64,000 nt of DNA, taken from positions 6,138,001 to 6,202,000 of the forward strand of contig NZ_RAPR01000001.1 in NCBI RefSeq assembly GCF_003610235.1, read 5' to 3'. The notes beneath the pieces are model-generated. The model worked only from the letters and a program-made list of their open reading frames with translations. It was not told the origin of the DNA and searched no databases. The position numbers and the translations under genes were made by a program. Position 1 is the first letter of the stretch. Every line of letters starts with the position of its first letter. The DNA comes from Catellatospora citrea. GTDB lineage: Bacteria; Actinomycetota; Actinomycetes; Mycobacteriales; Micromonosporaceae. This document shows positions 44,290-54,836 of the stretch, one piece after another.

Positions 44290-47200
44290 GTGGCCATTGA
44301 GGCGTCCGACGACGTCGCATGGCTGCTGGAGTTGCTGACGGGTGAGAAACCTCCGTCCACGAACGAGGACCTGCTCTTCGCCTTGGCGGCCGCGACGGCT
44401 GCGGCGGGCGACGCGATCGATGCCGCCAAGCCTCTGCTGGTGGGCGGGATCAGCGTGTATGCCGGGGCGGTCGAGGGCGATGCGCGGGACGCGATGCTGC
44501 GGTCACTGGCGCAGTACGTCAACGATTCTCCGGGTTTGCTGAGCCTCGCCGCGAAGCGTGTGCACCGCATGGCCGACGGTTATCGCGGTCTGGGCACACA
44601 GGTCGAATATGGCAAACTCATGGCCTACGCGGCAGTGGCCGAGCTGCTGGGGCAACTGATCTTCGTGATCGTGATGGAGTACGCCTTCCCCGGGGCGCTG
44701 GCGTCGTTTTTCGCGTCGGCGCGCGCGTTCCTGGAGCTGCTGATGCACCGGCTGCTCGCACGGGTGGCGGTGGCGGCTGCGGCCAGCGAGATCTCGGGTG
44801 TGTCGCTGCAGGTCGTGATGGATGCTCTGGTGCAGCGGTATCAGCTCGACCATGGCACCCGGGATGCCTGGGATCCTTCGCTGACGCGACAGGCAGCCGA
44901 GGTCGGAGCGTTGGGCGGGGCAATCGGTCTGGCGCTGGGCGGTGCCGCGACGGCATTGTCACGGCGGTTCCCGAGCGGGTGGGTGACGGCGAGGGGCGCG
45001 GGTACGACCACCTTCCTGCACCCGGGCGGCGAGAGATGGTCGCCGGGCGGGATGAAGCACTCCAGCGACCCCGGTGTTCGGCCGGTTGGCGGACCTGCCG
45101 GCGAGGGATTCTGGACCGGCGCGGCGGTCCAGACGAGTTCGGAGTATCTGACCGAGGGCGCCTACAGCTATCTGAAGGAAGGGCGGTGGCAGGTCGGGTG
45201 GGGCGCCCCGATATCGGGGTTCGTGTCCCACCTCGCCGAGTGGGGCGGCTCCCGGATCGGGACTCTGCTGCGGGAGCGCTTTCCGCCACTGAGCACTGCC
45301 GCACGTGCGAAAGCCGTTTGGGTGTCGTTGACCACCGGTGCTTCCCAGGCTCTCGCTGTCGCCAGCGGACCCATCAGCCCCCTCAACTCGGCCAACACCG
45401 GCAGCCGATTCCCGGCGGCAAGCCCGGCGCAGACCATGTTCCCAGGCGGCGACCATATGGGCCCGCCTGTGCGCGGCGGCTTGTCGGCTGGGCCGGCCGC
45501 CGCCGCGGGCGACGCTTCCCGCATCCCGACGTCACTGGCTGCCCCCACCCGTGTGGCCGCACCCGACGAAGGGCCGGCATACCGGCATCCCGGAGCACCG
45601 GCCGCGCTGGCCGGCGAAGAACAGCATGTCGTCGCTGCGGGCCAAAGCCGTGTCACCACCGCGTACCAGATCCCGGCAGGGGCCGTCGGCACTGCCACCG
45701 GGCCCAGCGGTGACAGGATCCAGCCCGCGCATCTTCCGGAGCCGCGGGCCGCTTCACCGCGAGACGTCTCGCCCGCGACGCCGCCAGCATCGGCGAAGGG
45801 GGGCGAGTGGGCGAGGCCGGCAGGCTCTTGGGCCGTATCGGACAGCGGCGACGAGCCGACAGCGCCTGTCGCCAGTCCCGGCGTCCCCCGGTCGGTGACC
45901 TCTGCCGCGACGTCAGCGGCGGGGCAGAGGTCACCGTCAGCGATCGGCGACGTGGTGAGCGAACTCAGCGCCGCGCCAGCGGTGGCATCGCACATCTTCA
46001 CTGTGGAGCACGACCACAGTGGCGTCGTCTTCCTGGACGGCCAGACGGGCAACCAGCCTATGGCGCCCGCCGATCCCGGCCGGATCCGATTCGTGGCCGC
46101 GACGGCAGACGGCGAAGCGCCCACCACAGGCCGGGCCCACCCGGAGTACAAACCTGTCGACATCGACGCTCGGCTGAAGGCGGCAACCACGCAGTTGGCG
46201 CGCCTTGAACAGAACCTGCGCCGCACCGAGCCGCGCGCCCGAGCGGTTCCGGCATCGCCGAACGGCCGTGGCCGTCTGGCCGAGCAGACCGCCAAGTACC
46301 GGCAACGGGTGGGGCAACTGCGGAAAATCGCCACCGGCGGGGCGATGCGGGGGCTGGCCGGGTCCGCCGCAGGCCCCATGTCAGCCCCGCCCACCCCGCC
46401 GCAGCCGGTGGAGCCGCCTGTTTCGGCACCGCCTGCAGTCCCGGTGGTCCCGACACTCGCCGACGTCGAGTGGGCGATGCGGATGTATCCGCTCATACGC
46501 GAGTTCCGAGATCTGGCGAGCGGCACCGCGAACTCACCAGACCAGCGGGACCGGCTGAGACAACTCGATGATGCGATCGGGGAGATGCGCCGCCAGCTCG
46601 CCAGGATGAGAGAAGAAGACACCGGCATGCCGCTCTCGCAACGGCTGGCCACCATGACTCCACAAGAGCTGTCCTACGCCCGCGGGTATGCTGGGGTGCA
46701 GCGCGCCATGCTCACCGACCACAACGTTCATCGGCGAGCCTGGAAGGCGGCGTTCTTCACTTCCTACCCAGAGATCGCCTGGCTTCAGCGGACCAGCGGA
46801 CGGTCACAGGAGGATCAAAAACTGCTGCCCCTGGTGCGAGACGTTTTCGACGCCACGCACCGTACGGTCACGCTGAACGACCTGTCGAGGCTGGACACCT
46901 ACGCCCAGTTGTTGAGTCAGGCCGGCGAGAAGGTGGACTTGGACGGCCTGCGCCGCCAGCATGCCTACAGCGAGCTGGACCGTACATTAGCTGGACGCGA
47001 CGCGGCGCCAGAGAGCACGCCGCAGATGCGCGATTGGATCGAAGCGGCGGTCGACGCCTTGGGCCTGCTCGGTGTCGCCCGCGACCGCCGCGTCGCCGAA
47101 CTGCGAAACCTGACCGATTCGCAGTCGGCCCCGCTACAGGCGTCCTGGAACCAGGACTCGGTCCGCGCGCTGGCCAGCGTGGTGCATTTGGCACATCGTC

Positions 47201-50200
47201 ACTATCGGCACAACAATCACGGCCAGTCGCCGCCAGGCCCGATTACCGTCGATCATCTGCAAGCTCTCGTGAGGCACCGGCTCGGGGCGGCCGTCCCATT
47301 CGCGTGGCAGACGCTGGCCACGATCGCGGAGCCGGTCGCGGGCACCGGCCACTGGCGGAGGATGCGCCGTACGGTCGCCAAGTCGGTGCGGAGGATCGGC
47401 GCCGTGCGCTGGACCCGTACGGTGGTGCACTCGACGCGGACCTACCAGCACGTGGCGGCATGGCGGCAGCGGCAGGCCCAGCGTCAGGTCGAGCGACCCG
47501 ACTCCGTCCTCGCCCGGGCGGTCGAGCGAAAGTTCGTGTGGGATCTGATCAAAGGTGTGGCGACCACGTCGGGCGCCGGCCGAGCCGAGGTACACGATCC
47601 GGCGACCGGGACGGCCGACACGCTCAGTGTCACCGACGTTGCGGCACTGGTGTGGGTACGCCGCAAGGCGTACGCCGACGGCCGATACCGCAAGTTCGCC
47701 GGAACCGGCGACTACGGGCCGATGCTGCTGGAGCAGCTGGGATCGAGCGGCACCCCGTCCGCACACGACCTCGCGAGGCTGGCCGTCATCGCACGCAGGG
47801 TCCGCGAGCGCTACCAGCACCGGTTCATGGCCGATGCCGACACGCTGCGCGCCCTCCTGGCCGAGCATGCGCTGGGCCGATGGAACGACGACAAGCCCCC
47901 CGCACACCTGGCCGGCGACGACCACAGCCGGCTGGTCACCGCCTTCCACGCGATCACCGCCCTCGACCAGGCCGGCGACCTGGCTAACTGGCTCAACGCC
48001 GCGGTGCCGGGCGGCGGGGGCAAGCTGACCCGCGGCGACGTCGAGCGTGCGCTGAAGGCGAACTTCGGCAAGGCCCTGGACGACGGCGTCGAGTTCGTCG
48101 TCACCAGCGGCGGCAGAACGTTCGACATACGCCTGTGGCCGACGGCGACCGGAGCGCCGAAGGTCACGGCGGAGCCGACCTTTCCCGGCAAGCTGGAGAA
48201 CCGCACCTACGGCTACGCACAGCGGGCCGCGACCACGGCGGATGCTCGCGGTGTCAGCGGCGACGTGACGGCGACGTACCGGTTCGGCGACGAGGATGGC
48301 GCCGCGGCGGAGGTCTCGGCGTCGGTGGGTGGTTCCCGGACTGCCGGGCACCGCAATGTGCGTTCCATCGCCGCGTCGGTGTACTCGTTCCTGCGTGCCA
48401 AGGAAGACCTGGGCTGGGTCGAGCTGCCGGTGCAGTGGCAGGCGCACTTCGAGGAACGTGACACCGGCCGCTGGCGCCGTGCCACTCTCCACGACTCGGC
48501 GGGGGCGCCCGGCACCCCGCTGGCCGACACGGTGCGCTATGCCGTGCCGAAGTTCATGCTGCCGCACACCAGGCAGGAGGTCGCCCAGCTGCCGCCGGCC
48601 GAGCGCGACCTCTACGACACCGACTACGGACAGGAGCCCGTGCCAGTCGCCGACCGCGAGCACTTCCCGCTGTGGGATCTGCCGCACGGGGTCACCCGGC
48701 TCGCCGTCGCGGACAAGGTGATGGCCGAACTGCGCCGGATCCTCAGCCGCGACGACTACGCGTTCTGGAAACCGGTCGTGGAAGCCCACCTGACGAACGA
48801 CCAGCTGGCGATCAGGCTCGGCGATCTGCTGCGGCCGCTGGACCAGGCCGAGTTCCAGCAGGTGTTCCGGCACACCCTGCAGTCGCAGGGCCGGCACCTG
48901 AGCTTCAGCCTCACCCCGCGCGACGCCGCCAAGCCCATCTCGAAGGTGGCGCGGATCAGCCAGATCAGCCGCAGTGGTGAGACGCGCTTCGACCGGATCG
49001 TCACGGTTCTCGCCGGCACGGTGCGGGGCGGCGACGTCAATCGGGCGGTCAAATTCTCGGCGTCCGTGGCGGGGAAGTTCTTCAAGAAGATGCTCTCGAC
49101 CATGTTCAAGGTCAACTACACACATCGTCGCAACGCGCAGCGCCTGCACAGCAACCGCGCTTGGCTCACCCGGGCCAAGCGCCTGGTCGGCCCGGAGCAG
49201 GTTGTCCAGGTCGACTTCGGGCTGCGCTTGGACGTGCAGGAGACCACGGCCGACGGGACGTTGCGCAACCATGGCCACGGTGACGTCGACGGGTATGCCC
49301 ACGTCCTGGTCAGCTACGACGCGCTGCACGCGAATCTGCGCCCCCCGGCCGCCCCGGTGCCGCTGGGCACCCGGCGGCCGAAGGACAACAAACCGCCGAA
49401 GAGCCGTGCGCAGGCGCAGCTCGTCGACGATGAGTTCGAGCAGAAGAAGGCCGCCGAAGCGGTCCCCGACAAGGACGTGAAGTGGTGGAACATCGGTTCG
49501 GAGTACGGCCTGTCGCTGGACTTCGTCGAGCGGCTGGAAGGCCGGGACCGGCTGTACAACGAGATCGTTCCAGTCCTGGTCGAGCGGGGCTACCTGCCCC
49601 GAGAGGCCCTCGGCGATGCCGTCCCCACACCGATCGCGGCGGACGGGACGGGTGCCACGGAAGCGGCATCCACCCCCTGGCAGCACCTGACGTCGCTGCA
49701 CATGACCGGGTCAGACGTCAACCGGCCAGGGCAGGCCTACCAGAACTGGCGCGACCTGATCGACCAGCTGTCGTTGGCGTCGCTGCAGGCGCGCTCGGAT
49801 GACCTGCCGGGTGCGGGTGACGATCAACCGGGCATCACGATGGTGTTCCGGCATCCGGACCACCCCGACGACGCGCCGTTCACGGTCGGGCTCTGGGCGG
49901 AGTTCCAGGAGTCCACGCATCGGGGCACCACACCCTTCCAGCTCCAGTTCGGCCATACCAACGTGGATGCCCTGGCGGAGAAGAAGCAGCACGCGCATGG
50001 CTGGGACCTGCTGTTGCAAGGCGCGTTCGACAAGTTCTTCAGATTGTTCGGCGGCGGGCAGTGGACCCGCCAGTGGTCCGTCAAGGCCGGACGAGCCCAG
50101 TCGAACGCGCTCACCTCCGACACCGACGGCCAGCGCCTGCCGAGCGCTCGCTATGACGTCGACATGACCTGGCGGTGGTTCGGCATGGTCGGCCAGGACC

Positions 50201-53200
50201 GCGTCGCCCCGCCGCGCGGCGGCACGATGGAGATCGGTGCGAGGGCGACCATCCTGCAGCCGCGCGAACTCGCGACGACCCCCCTGGCGGCTAAGCCCGC
50301 ACCGCTCGACCGCAGCACCCGATCGGTACTGCGCGACATGACGACCGGGATCTACACGGTGCTGGGTGTCAAAGGCCTTGGTGACCTGCAGAACGGCCTG
50401 ATGGCGACTGACACAGCGCTGTCCGGGGCGGATGTCTGGCACAGCCTGAGCCCGAGCTACTACCGCAGCCAGACGATGCGGGCGATGGCGACCGGCGCGG
50501 CCATCCCGATCGGCACCACCGAGGTGCGGCTGGACACCGTGCCGGTCGGCCGGCCGCAGATCCTCAAGGTCTGGCATCCGTACACCCAGCAGATCGCCGA
50601 AGGGCAGGTCGGGCTCGAATCGTTCCACGACGAGGCAACGCTGACCGGCTGGAACGCGACCGTCGGGGGCGGCGGAGGCGGGGGTGGTGACGTCAGCGGC
50701 GCGGCTGCCGCCGACCTCGGCGCCACGAAAGTCCAAGGTGACCTCGATGCCGCGTTGAGCCTGCACACCGAGGGCAGCTACCGGGGCATCTACGAGGACA
50801 AGAAGATGGCGGTGATCCGGACCGCGGTGACGAACAAGGTCACCCTGCCGGACGGCTCGATCGTCGTACGCCCAGGCGAGTTGCTCCTGAATGTGCTGCT
50901 CAGCGATGTCCTCACCCATCGTCACGGATTCACCGACCAGTATGGACTGCTGACGCCGGAGTCGCTGGAACTCGACGTGCTTCCGGAGCCGGCTGCCGAG
51001 TGGAGGCCGTTCAGCGCGCTCTCCTCCACGGTGCACGCCCCCGCCAGCGTCGAGGACGGCCACTTCTGGCAACCGGCCTGGCCGGTGACCTTCCCCGGCG
51101 CGGCAGGCGACCCCCACGCGGCCCACCTGCGCGACACCCTGGAACAGCTGAGCCTGGAATTCGGGGACCAGGAACTCGCCAACGCCACCGGGCCGCTGGC
51201 AAGCTGGGCGGGCCCGCTGCTGCCGCAGATGCGCGACGGCGGCGCGGCGTGGCGGGTGACGACGGGGAAGTCCGCATACGAGGTCGCGATCACGGCTGAG
51301 CCACTCGGCCCGCCGCGCAACGGCCGTCCGAGCGCGACCGGCACGAAGCTCTACACCCGCGCCAACGACTACCAGGACAGAACAGCCGCAGGGGTCACCT
51401 CCGTGACGTCGACGGCGGCATTGCCGGTCTCGGGCACCAACCCGGAACACGGAGCGGCGGTGACACCCTCGGTGGCGGCGACGCACCGTAGCCAGGATGA
51501 GCGGACTCGCGGCACGAATCTGCTGTCCATGGGCGGGCTGAGGGCCAACGGCTCCTACGACTTCGACCGGGCCGTGCGATACCGGGTGCGGATCAAGGAC
51601 CTGTCGCTGAACGGCGCCACCAGGCACCGTACGGTCGTGCAGGACCATGTGGCGACGGTGCCCGGCGAAGGGACGCGCCCGTTCGGCAAACGCGAACGGA
51701 CCTACGACTTCAGCCTCGCGCCGACCGTGCCCAACGGCGATTCCCGCATCCTCGGTGTGACCGGTCTACAGGCTGTCTACGATGCCGTCGCCTCGTCAGG
51801 GATCGTGACACCGTTGGCCCTGACGGACGAGGCGCCGCGGCCAGACCCGGTCGTGCCGGACCGGTTGACCAACCAGTCCCTGGCGGCCAACCTGCGGCAG
51901 ATGCTGACTCCGCAGGGTGCGAGCTTCGGCTCGGTCGCCACGGCTACCGACGTCGTCGACGCCGGGCCCGACCGCATTCGCGTCAAGGCCCGGTTCGGGC
52001 AGGTACGTCAGATCTTCCGGATGTCCAAGGCGGAGTTCGAAAGCTACAACCACCTGACCGACCAGGCGATTCAGTCGCAGGTCGACATCACGCGAGTCTC
52101 GGCGGGGGTCTCGGCCGGCAGCAGCGGCCAGGGCAACTTCGAGATCGGCGACGGTCTGCACTCGGTCGCGGTCAAGGTGAGCGCCGCCCACGAGTCTGTG
52201 AAGTCCCGCATACGCGCGTCACAGGATTGGATCGAGAAACGCTCGTGGCTGCGCGCGGACAGTCCCGTCTACTTCGTCTACACCACCGTCGACTACACCG
52301 TCGAGGCCTACGACTGGTCCGGGCACCCGAAGACGACGCACGTCACCGGCACCGTCGAACTCGTCGTGACCGACGACGGCGCGCAGGAGCTCGGTATTCC
52401 GGACATCGTGCGGAGGGATCTGGTCGCAGACGGGCACCTCGACAGCCTCGCTGAGGCCGGGCGCGCCGAAGCGGCGCCTCAGGTCAACCTCGTCAGGGCG
52501 TTCGGGAACGCCTCGCGCGTGCTCGCCGGCATCCACGCGTTCGACGCCTCGGTGTACGGGCGGCCGCGGGAGCAGGACGCCCTGAACGCGATCGCGACGT
52601 ACGACACTGAGCTGCGCAAGCGGCGTCGTGATTGGGACGCGGCCGCCACCGCGCACGAAACGGGCGGGGACTCCGCCACGCGGGAGGCGGTGCACCGTGC
52701 CGCCATGCTGCTCGATCCCCGCGACGAGAGCCTGCGGAGATTGCGTGATGCCGCCGAGGCGGCGGTGCACGGGCTGGCCGGTGATGTGTCGCGGGATCCT
52801 GGCGCGGCGTCCGAGCCGGCCGTCAGCACGGAGCGGGCCTCCTATCTCACCGCGAGTGCCGCCCTGCAGTCTGTTCGCCAGACAGACCCGGCCCCGCTGC
52901 GGGCCGCCCACAACGTGCTCGTCGCGCTGGACACCCCGGCTGGTCGAGCAGCACTCGAGCGGTCCGAGGATGCTCTCGCCGCCGCGGAGGCGGCGGCGCA
53001 GGAGGCGAACGCACGTCACGGCCGGTGGCTCGAGGCGATCGCCTCCGGGCATTCGACCGTCATCGGCCATGCGGCCGCCCTCGCCGCCGCGGCGCGCGGT
53101 GCGTCGGGGGTCCTCGACGAGTTGGACGCTTCCGTCCGTGAGATCCGCAAGAAGCTGGGCGTCATCGGGGAGTCTCGCATTGGCGTCGCCAAGTTCGCCA

Positions 53201-53769
53201 CGGTCGGGGCCGGTCTGATCCCGGGAGCTCCGAAATCTAGATCGGTGCCTGCCGACACTGCCGTCGAGAGAGCCGCCAGTAGTGTCGAAGTAGCGGTGAA
53301 TGCCTGGGAGCACGCCCGCAAGACGTTGCACGACGCGATCACCGCACGAGAACCCGACGTGGTCGTCGCCCGGAAGGCGCTGGACGACCTTGGCAACGCC
53401 GACCGTGAGGTCCAGGCATCGGTGACACTCCTCGCCCGCGCGGCGGAAGACGTGTCACCCTGGACGGGTGAGGGACCGTCGTTGACCCTGGCGCGCAGCG
53501 CCGCCATCCTCCAGTTGGTCAAGGCGACGAAGCTGCTGGTCGCTCAATCGTCGCGGCTGTCAGCGGGTCTTTCGCTCGCAGAGCTGGCGATCGTGATGAA
53601 ACGGTATGCCGAATTGACGGCGGCTGAGCCGAACCCGATGACGATCGAAGCGGAACAACTCGCTGCCGCCAGTCGCGCTCACCACGATGACCCGCTTCGC
53701 AACGCGATCGAAACGTGGGAGCAGGCCTTTGCCCGCCTGTTCGAGGAACTGCAGCACCTGGCACGCTGA
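44290..53769 (+). CDS. Giant (3159 aa) protein with CpnT/WXG-like N-terminus and repeated beta-rich segments
   Basis: Residues 1-215 are helical with hydrophobic stretches (LIFVIVMEYAFPGALASFF; GALGGAIGLALGGAATAL), resembling the N-terminal domain of CpnT-like type-VII-linked proteins. A Pro/Ala-rich linker spans about 250-600 and helical segments about 600-1265. Four to six beta-rich segments lie at about 1267-1400, 1535-1680, 1847-1960, 2117-2200 (with a run of eight Gly), 2331-2455 and 2557-2695. Each has alternating polar/apolar strands. The last 400 residues are predicted long helices. No toxin, protease or adhesin motif is recognised. GTG 44290 has GGGAAAG upstream. It lies between two TPR genes of the SARP-linked set. 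Export and a surface role are plausible but inferred. Confidence 0.7.
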   Translation: MAIEASDDVAWLLELLTGEKPPSTNEDLLFALAAATAAAGDAIDAAKPLLVGGISVYAGAVEGDARDAMLRSLAQYVNDSPGLLSLAAKRVHRMADGYRGLGTQVEYGKLMAYAAVAELLGQLIFVIVMEYAFPGALASFFASARAFLELLMHRLLARVAVAAAASEISGVSLQVVMDALVQRYQLDHGTRDAWDPSLTRQAAEVGALGGAIGLALGGAATALSRRFPSGWVTARGAGTTTFLHPGGERWSPGGMKHSSDPGVRPVGGPAGEGFWTGAAVQTSSEYLTEGAYSYLKEGRWQVGWGAPISGFVSHLAEWGGSRIGTLLRERFPPLSTAARAKAVWVSLTTGASQALAVASGPISPLNSANTGSRFPAASPAQTMFPGGDHMGPPVRGGLSAGPAAAAGDASRIPTSLAAPTRVAAPDEGPAYRHPGAPAALAGEEQHVVAAGQSRVTTAYQIPAGAVGTATGPSGDRIQPAHLPEPRAASPRDVSPATPPASAKGGEWARPAGSWAVSDSGDEPTAPVASPGVPRSVTSAATSAAGQRSPSAIGDVVSELSAAPAVASHIFTVEHDHSGVVFLDGQTGNQPMAPADPGRIRFVAATADGEAPTTGRAHPEYKPVDIDARLKAATTQLARLEQNLRRTEPRARAVPASPNGRGRLAEQTAKYRQRVGQLRKIATGGAMRGLAGSAAGPMSAPPTPPQPVEPPVSAPPAVPVVPTLADVEWAMRMYPLIREFRDLASGTANSPDQRDRLRQLDDAIGEMRRQLARMREEDTGMPLSQRLATMTPQELSYARGYAGVQRAMLTDHNVHRRAWKAAFFTSYPEIAWLQRTSGRSQEDQKLLPLVRDVFDATHRTVTLNDLSRLDTYAQLLSQAGEKVDLDGLRRQHAYSELDRTLAGRDAAPESTPQMRDWIEAAVDALGLLGVARDRRVAELRNLTDSQSAPLQASWNQDSVRALASVVHLAHRHYRHNNHGQSPPGPITVDHLQALVRHRLGAAVPFAWQTLATIAEPVAGTGHWRRMRRTVAKSVRRIGAVRWTRTVVHSTRTYQHVAAWRQRQAQRQVERPDSVLARAVERKFVWDLIKGVATTSGAGRAEVHDPATGTADTLSVTDVAALVWVRRKAYADGRYRKFAGTGDYGPMLLEQLGSSGTPSAHDLARLAVIARRVRERYQHRFMADADTLRALLAEHALGRWNDDKPPAHLAGDDHSRLVTAFHAITALDQAGDLANWLNAAVPGGGGKLTRGDVERALKANFGKALDDGVEFVVTSGGRTFDIRLWPTATGAPKVTAEPTFPGKLENRTYGYAQRAATTADARGVSGDVTATYRFGDEDGAAAEVSASVGGSRTAGHRNVRSIAASVYSFLRAKEDLGWVELPVQWQAHFEERDTGRWRRATLHDSAGAPGTPLADTVRYAVPKFMLPHTRQEVAQLPPAERDLYDTDYGQEPVPVADREHFPLWDLPHGVTRLAVADKVMAELRRILSRDDYAFWKPVVEAHLTNDQLAIRLGDLLRPLDQAEFQQVFRHTLQSQGRHLSFSLTPRDAAKPISKVARISQISRSGETRFDRIVTVLAGTVRGGDVNRAVKFSASVAGKFFKKMLSTMFKVNYTHRRNAQRLHSNRAWLTRAKRLVGPEQVVQVDFGLRLDVQETTADGTLRNHGHGDVDGYAHVLVSYDALHANLRPPAAPVPLGTRRPKDNKPPKSRAQAQLVDDEFEQKKAAEAVPDKDVKWWNIGSEYGLSLDFVERLEGRDRLYNEIVPVLVERGYLPREALGDAVPTPIAADGTGATEAASTPWQHLTSLHMTGSDVNRPGQAYQNWRDLIDQLSLASLQARSDDLPGAGDDQPGITMVFRHPDHPDDAPFTVGLWAEFQESTHRGTTPFQLQFGHTNVDALAEKKQHAHGWDLLLQGAFDKFFRLFGGGQWTRQWSVKAGRAQSNALTSDTDGQRLPSARYDVDMTWRWFGMVGQDRVAPPRGGTMEIGARATILQPRELATTPLAAKPAPLDRSTRSVLRDMTTGIYTVLGVKGLGDLQNGLMATDTALSGADVWHSLSPSYYRSQTMRAMATGAAIPIGTTEVRLDTVPVGRPQILKVWHPYTQQIAEGQVGLESFHDEATLTGWNATVGGGGGGGGDVSGAAAADLGATKVQGDLDAALSLHTEGSYRGIYEDKKMAVIRTAVTNKVTLPDGSIVVRPGELLLNVLLSDVLTHRHGFTDQYGLLTPESLELDVLPEPAAEWRPFSALSSTVHAPASVEDGHFWQPAWPVTFPGAAGDPHAAHLRDTLEQLSLEFGDQELANATGPLASWAGPLLPQMRDGGAAWRVTTGKSAYEVAITAEPLGPPRNGRPSATGTKLYTRANDYQDRTAAGVTSVTSTAALPVSGTNPEHGAAVTPSVAATHRSQDERTRGTNLLSMGGLRANGSYDFDRAVRYRVRIKDLSLNGATRHRTVVQDHVATVPGEGTRPFGKRERTYDFSLAPTVPNGDSRILGVTGLQAVYDAVASSGIVTPLALTDEAPRPDPVVPDRLTNQSLAANLRQMLTPQGASFGSVATATDVVDAGPDRIRVKARFGQVRQIFRMSKAEFESYNHLTDQAIQSQVDITRVSAGVSAGSSGQGNFEIGDGLHSVAVKVSAAHESVKSRIRASQDWIEKRSWLRADSPVYFVYTTVDYTVEAYDWSGHPKTTHVTGTVELVVTDDGAQELGIPDIVRRDLVADGHLDSLAEAGRAEAAPQVNLVRAFGNASRVLAGIHAFDASVYGRPREQDALNAIATYDTELRKRRRDWDAAATAHETGGDSATREAVHRAAMLLDPRDESLRRLRDAAEAAVHGLAGDVSRDPGAASEPAVSTERASYLTASAALQSVRQTDPAPLRAAHNVLVALDTPAGRAALERSEDALAAAEAAAQEANARHGRWLEAIASGHSTVIGHAAALAAAARGASGVLDELDASVREIRKKLGVIGESRIGVAKFATVGAGLIPGAPKSRSVPADTAVERAASSVEVAVNAWEHARKTLHDAITAREPDVVVARKALDDLGNADREVQASVTLLARAAEDVSPWTGEGPSLTLARSAAILQLVKATKLLVAQSSRLSAGLSLAELAIVMKRYAELTAAEPNPMTIEAEQLAAASRAHHDDPLRNAIETWEQAFARLFEELQHLAR

Positions 53770-53820
53770 ATCGGCTGGTCTGCCCTCTGTAGGCGAAGGT
53801 GAAACCTCCGGTCTGCCTGG

Positions 53821-53853
53821 GGTAAGAATCTGTAAAGTCATCTGTCTTAACGT
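53821..53853 (+). promoter_or_regulatory. SARP-type operator/promoter of TPR gene 3
   Basis: GGTAAGA (53821-53827), 4 nt, GTAAAGT (53832-53838), 9 nt, TAACGT (53848-53853). It resembles the sites at 8815-8847 and 39798-39830. The predicted start is near 53860, with a leader of about 145 nt. Confidence 0.75.
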
Positions 53854-54006
53854 GGCCGCGGTTGCCGCCCCAAAGGGAAAGGCATCCGCTGTGCCCGGTC
53901 ATCGCGGCCCCGGGTGCGCGGCGTCAGCATCGACAACTCCAGAAGGATGAGCAGTACATCCACTGCGTCCCGATGAAGCGTCACGACCCGGTGAAGGGAT
54001 GCACTC

Positions 54007-54795
54007 ATGAATTATGCCGAGAGGGTGGATGCGGCCTACCGCAGAGGCGAAATCGACGTCGTGGTGCGCATGAGCCAGGCCGAGATCGAGCGGACGCAGC
54101 AGGAAAGCGACCCGACGAGACGCGTCATCGCACTGTTTTCCCTGGCCAGGGTCGCCTTGCGCGACGGCGACCTGCAAGGCGCAGCGGATCGGGCTGAGGA
54201 AGCACTCGCGGTCGCCCGACAGTGCGCGGATCGGAGTCTGGAGGAGCGGCCCCGGCTCGTGCTGGCCGCGGTGGCGCGGATGACGGGCGACCTGGCCCGC
54301 GCCCGAACCCTGTTCTGGGAGTGCATCGCGTACAACCAGGGACGCGGCCGGCCCAAACTCGTCTACGCGCAGTATCACAACCTCGCGTTCTGCGAACTCG
54401 GTCTCGGTGACGTGGACTTGGCGCGATCACTGTTCGCCGAAAACCGCCTGCGGGTGTTCCAACAGGGCTGGGACGACCTCGTGCCGTATGTCTGTGTCGC
54501 CGACGCCGCCCTCGCCTGCGCTGAGGGCGACTACCTGCGGGCGGCGCGTATGGTCGGCGCGGCGGACAGCGCGTTCGCGGCACTGGGCCATGTGCCCGAT
54601 CCCGACGACATGGTCGACCTGGCCGCCATTCGTGCGACAGCGGTCGCGGCGCTCGGCCTTCCCGACTTCAACGCCCACCGCGCCCAGGGCCACCTGCTGC
54701 ACCCGCGGACGATGTTCGATGTCGGTCGACGATTCGATGACGATCGACACGTTGACTTCCACCCCCCCGAGGCTCAAGTGTCGTCCCGCAGGTGA
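54007..54795 (+). CDS. Orphan TPR protein 3
   Basis: A 262-residue TPR protein, third paralogue of the set. It shares VVVRMSQAEIER, ARVALRDGDLQGAA, RPRLVLAAVARMTGDLARAR, YHNLAFCELGLGD and GWDDLVPYVCVADAAL with the proteins at 8030 and 43166, plus a 25-residue basic/acidic tail of its own. ATG 54007 follows GAAGGGATG. It has a SARP-type promoter and sits downstream of the giant gene. Confidence 0.82.
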   Translation: MNYAERVDAAYRRGEIDVVVRMSQAEIERTQQESDPTRRVIALFSLARVALRDGDLQGAADRAEEALAVARQCADRSLEERPRLVLAAVARMTGDLARARTLFWECIAYNQGRGRPKLVYAQYHNLAFCELGLGDVDLARSLFAENRLRVFQQGWDDLVPYVCVADAALACAEGDYLRAARMVGAADSAFAALGHVPDPDDMVDLAAIRATAVAALGLPDFNAHRAQGHLLHPRTMFDVGRRFDDDRHVDFHPPEAQVSSRR

Positions 54796-54836
54796 CTGCG
54801 GAGCCCGGGCAGCTGAACTGAACGGAGCAGACACGA

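Noticed and set aside
47134..49701. 855-codon open frame antisense to the giant gene
   Set aside because: It is a typical GC-skew shadow frame with Gln/Arg/Val-rich composition and no domain; the sense strand has a single uninterrupted 3159-codon frame.
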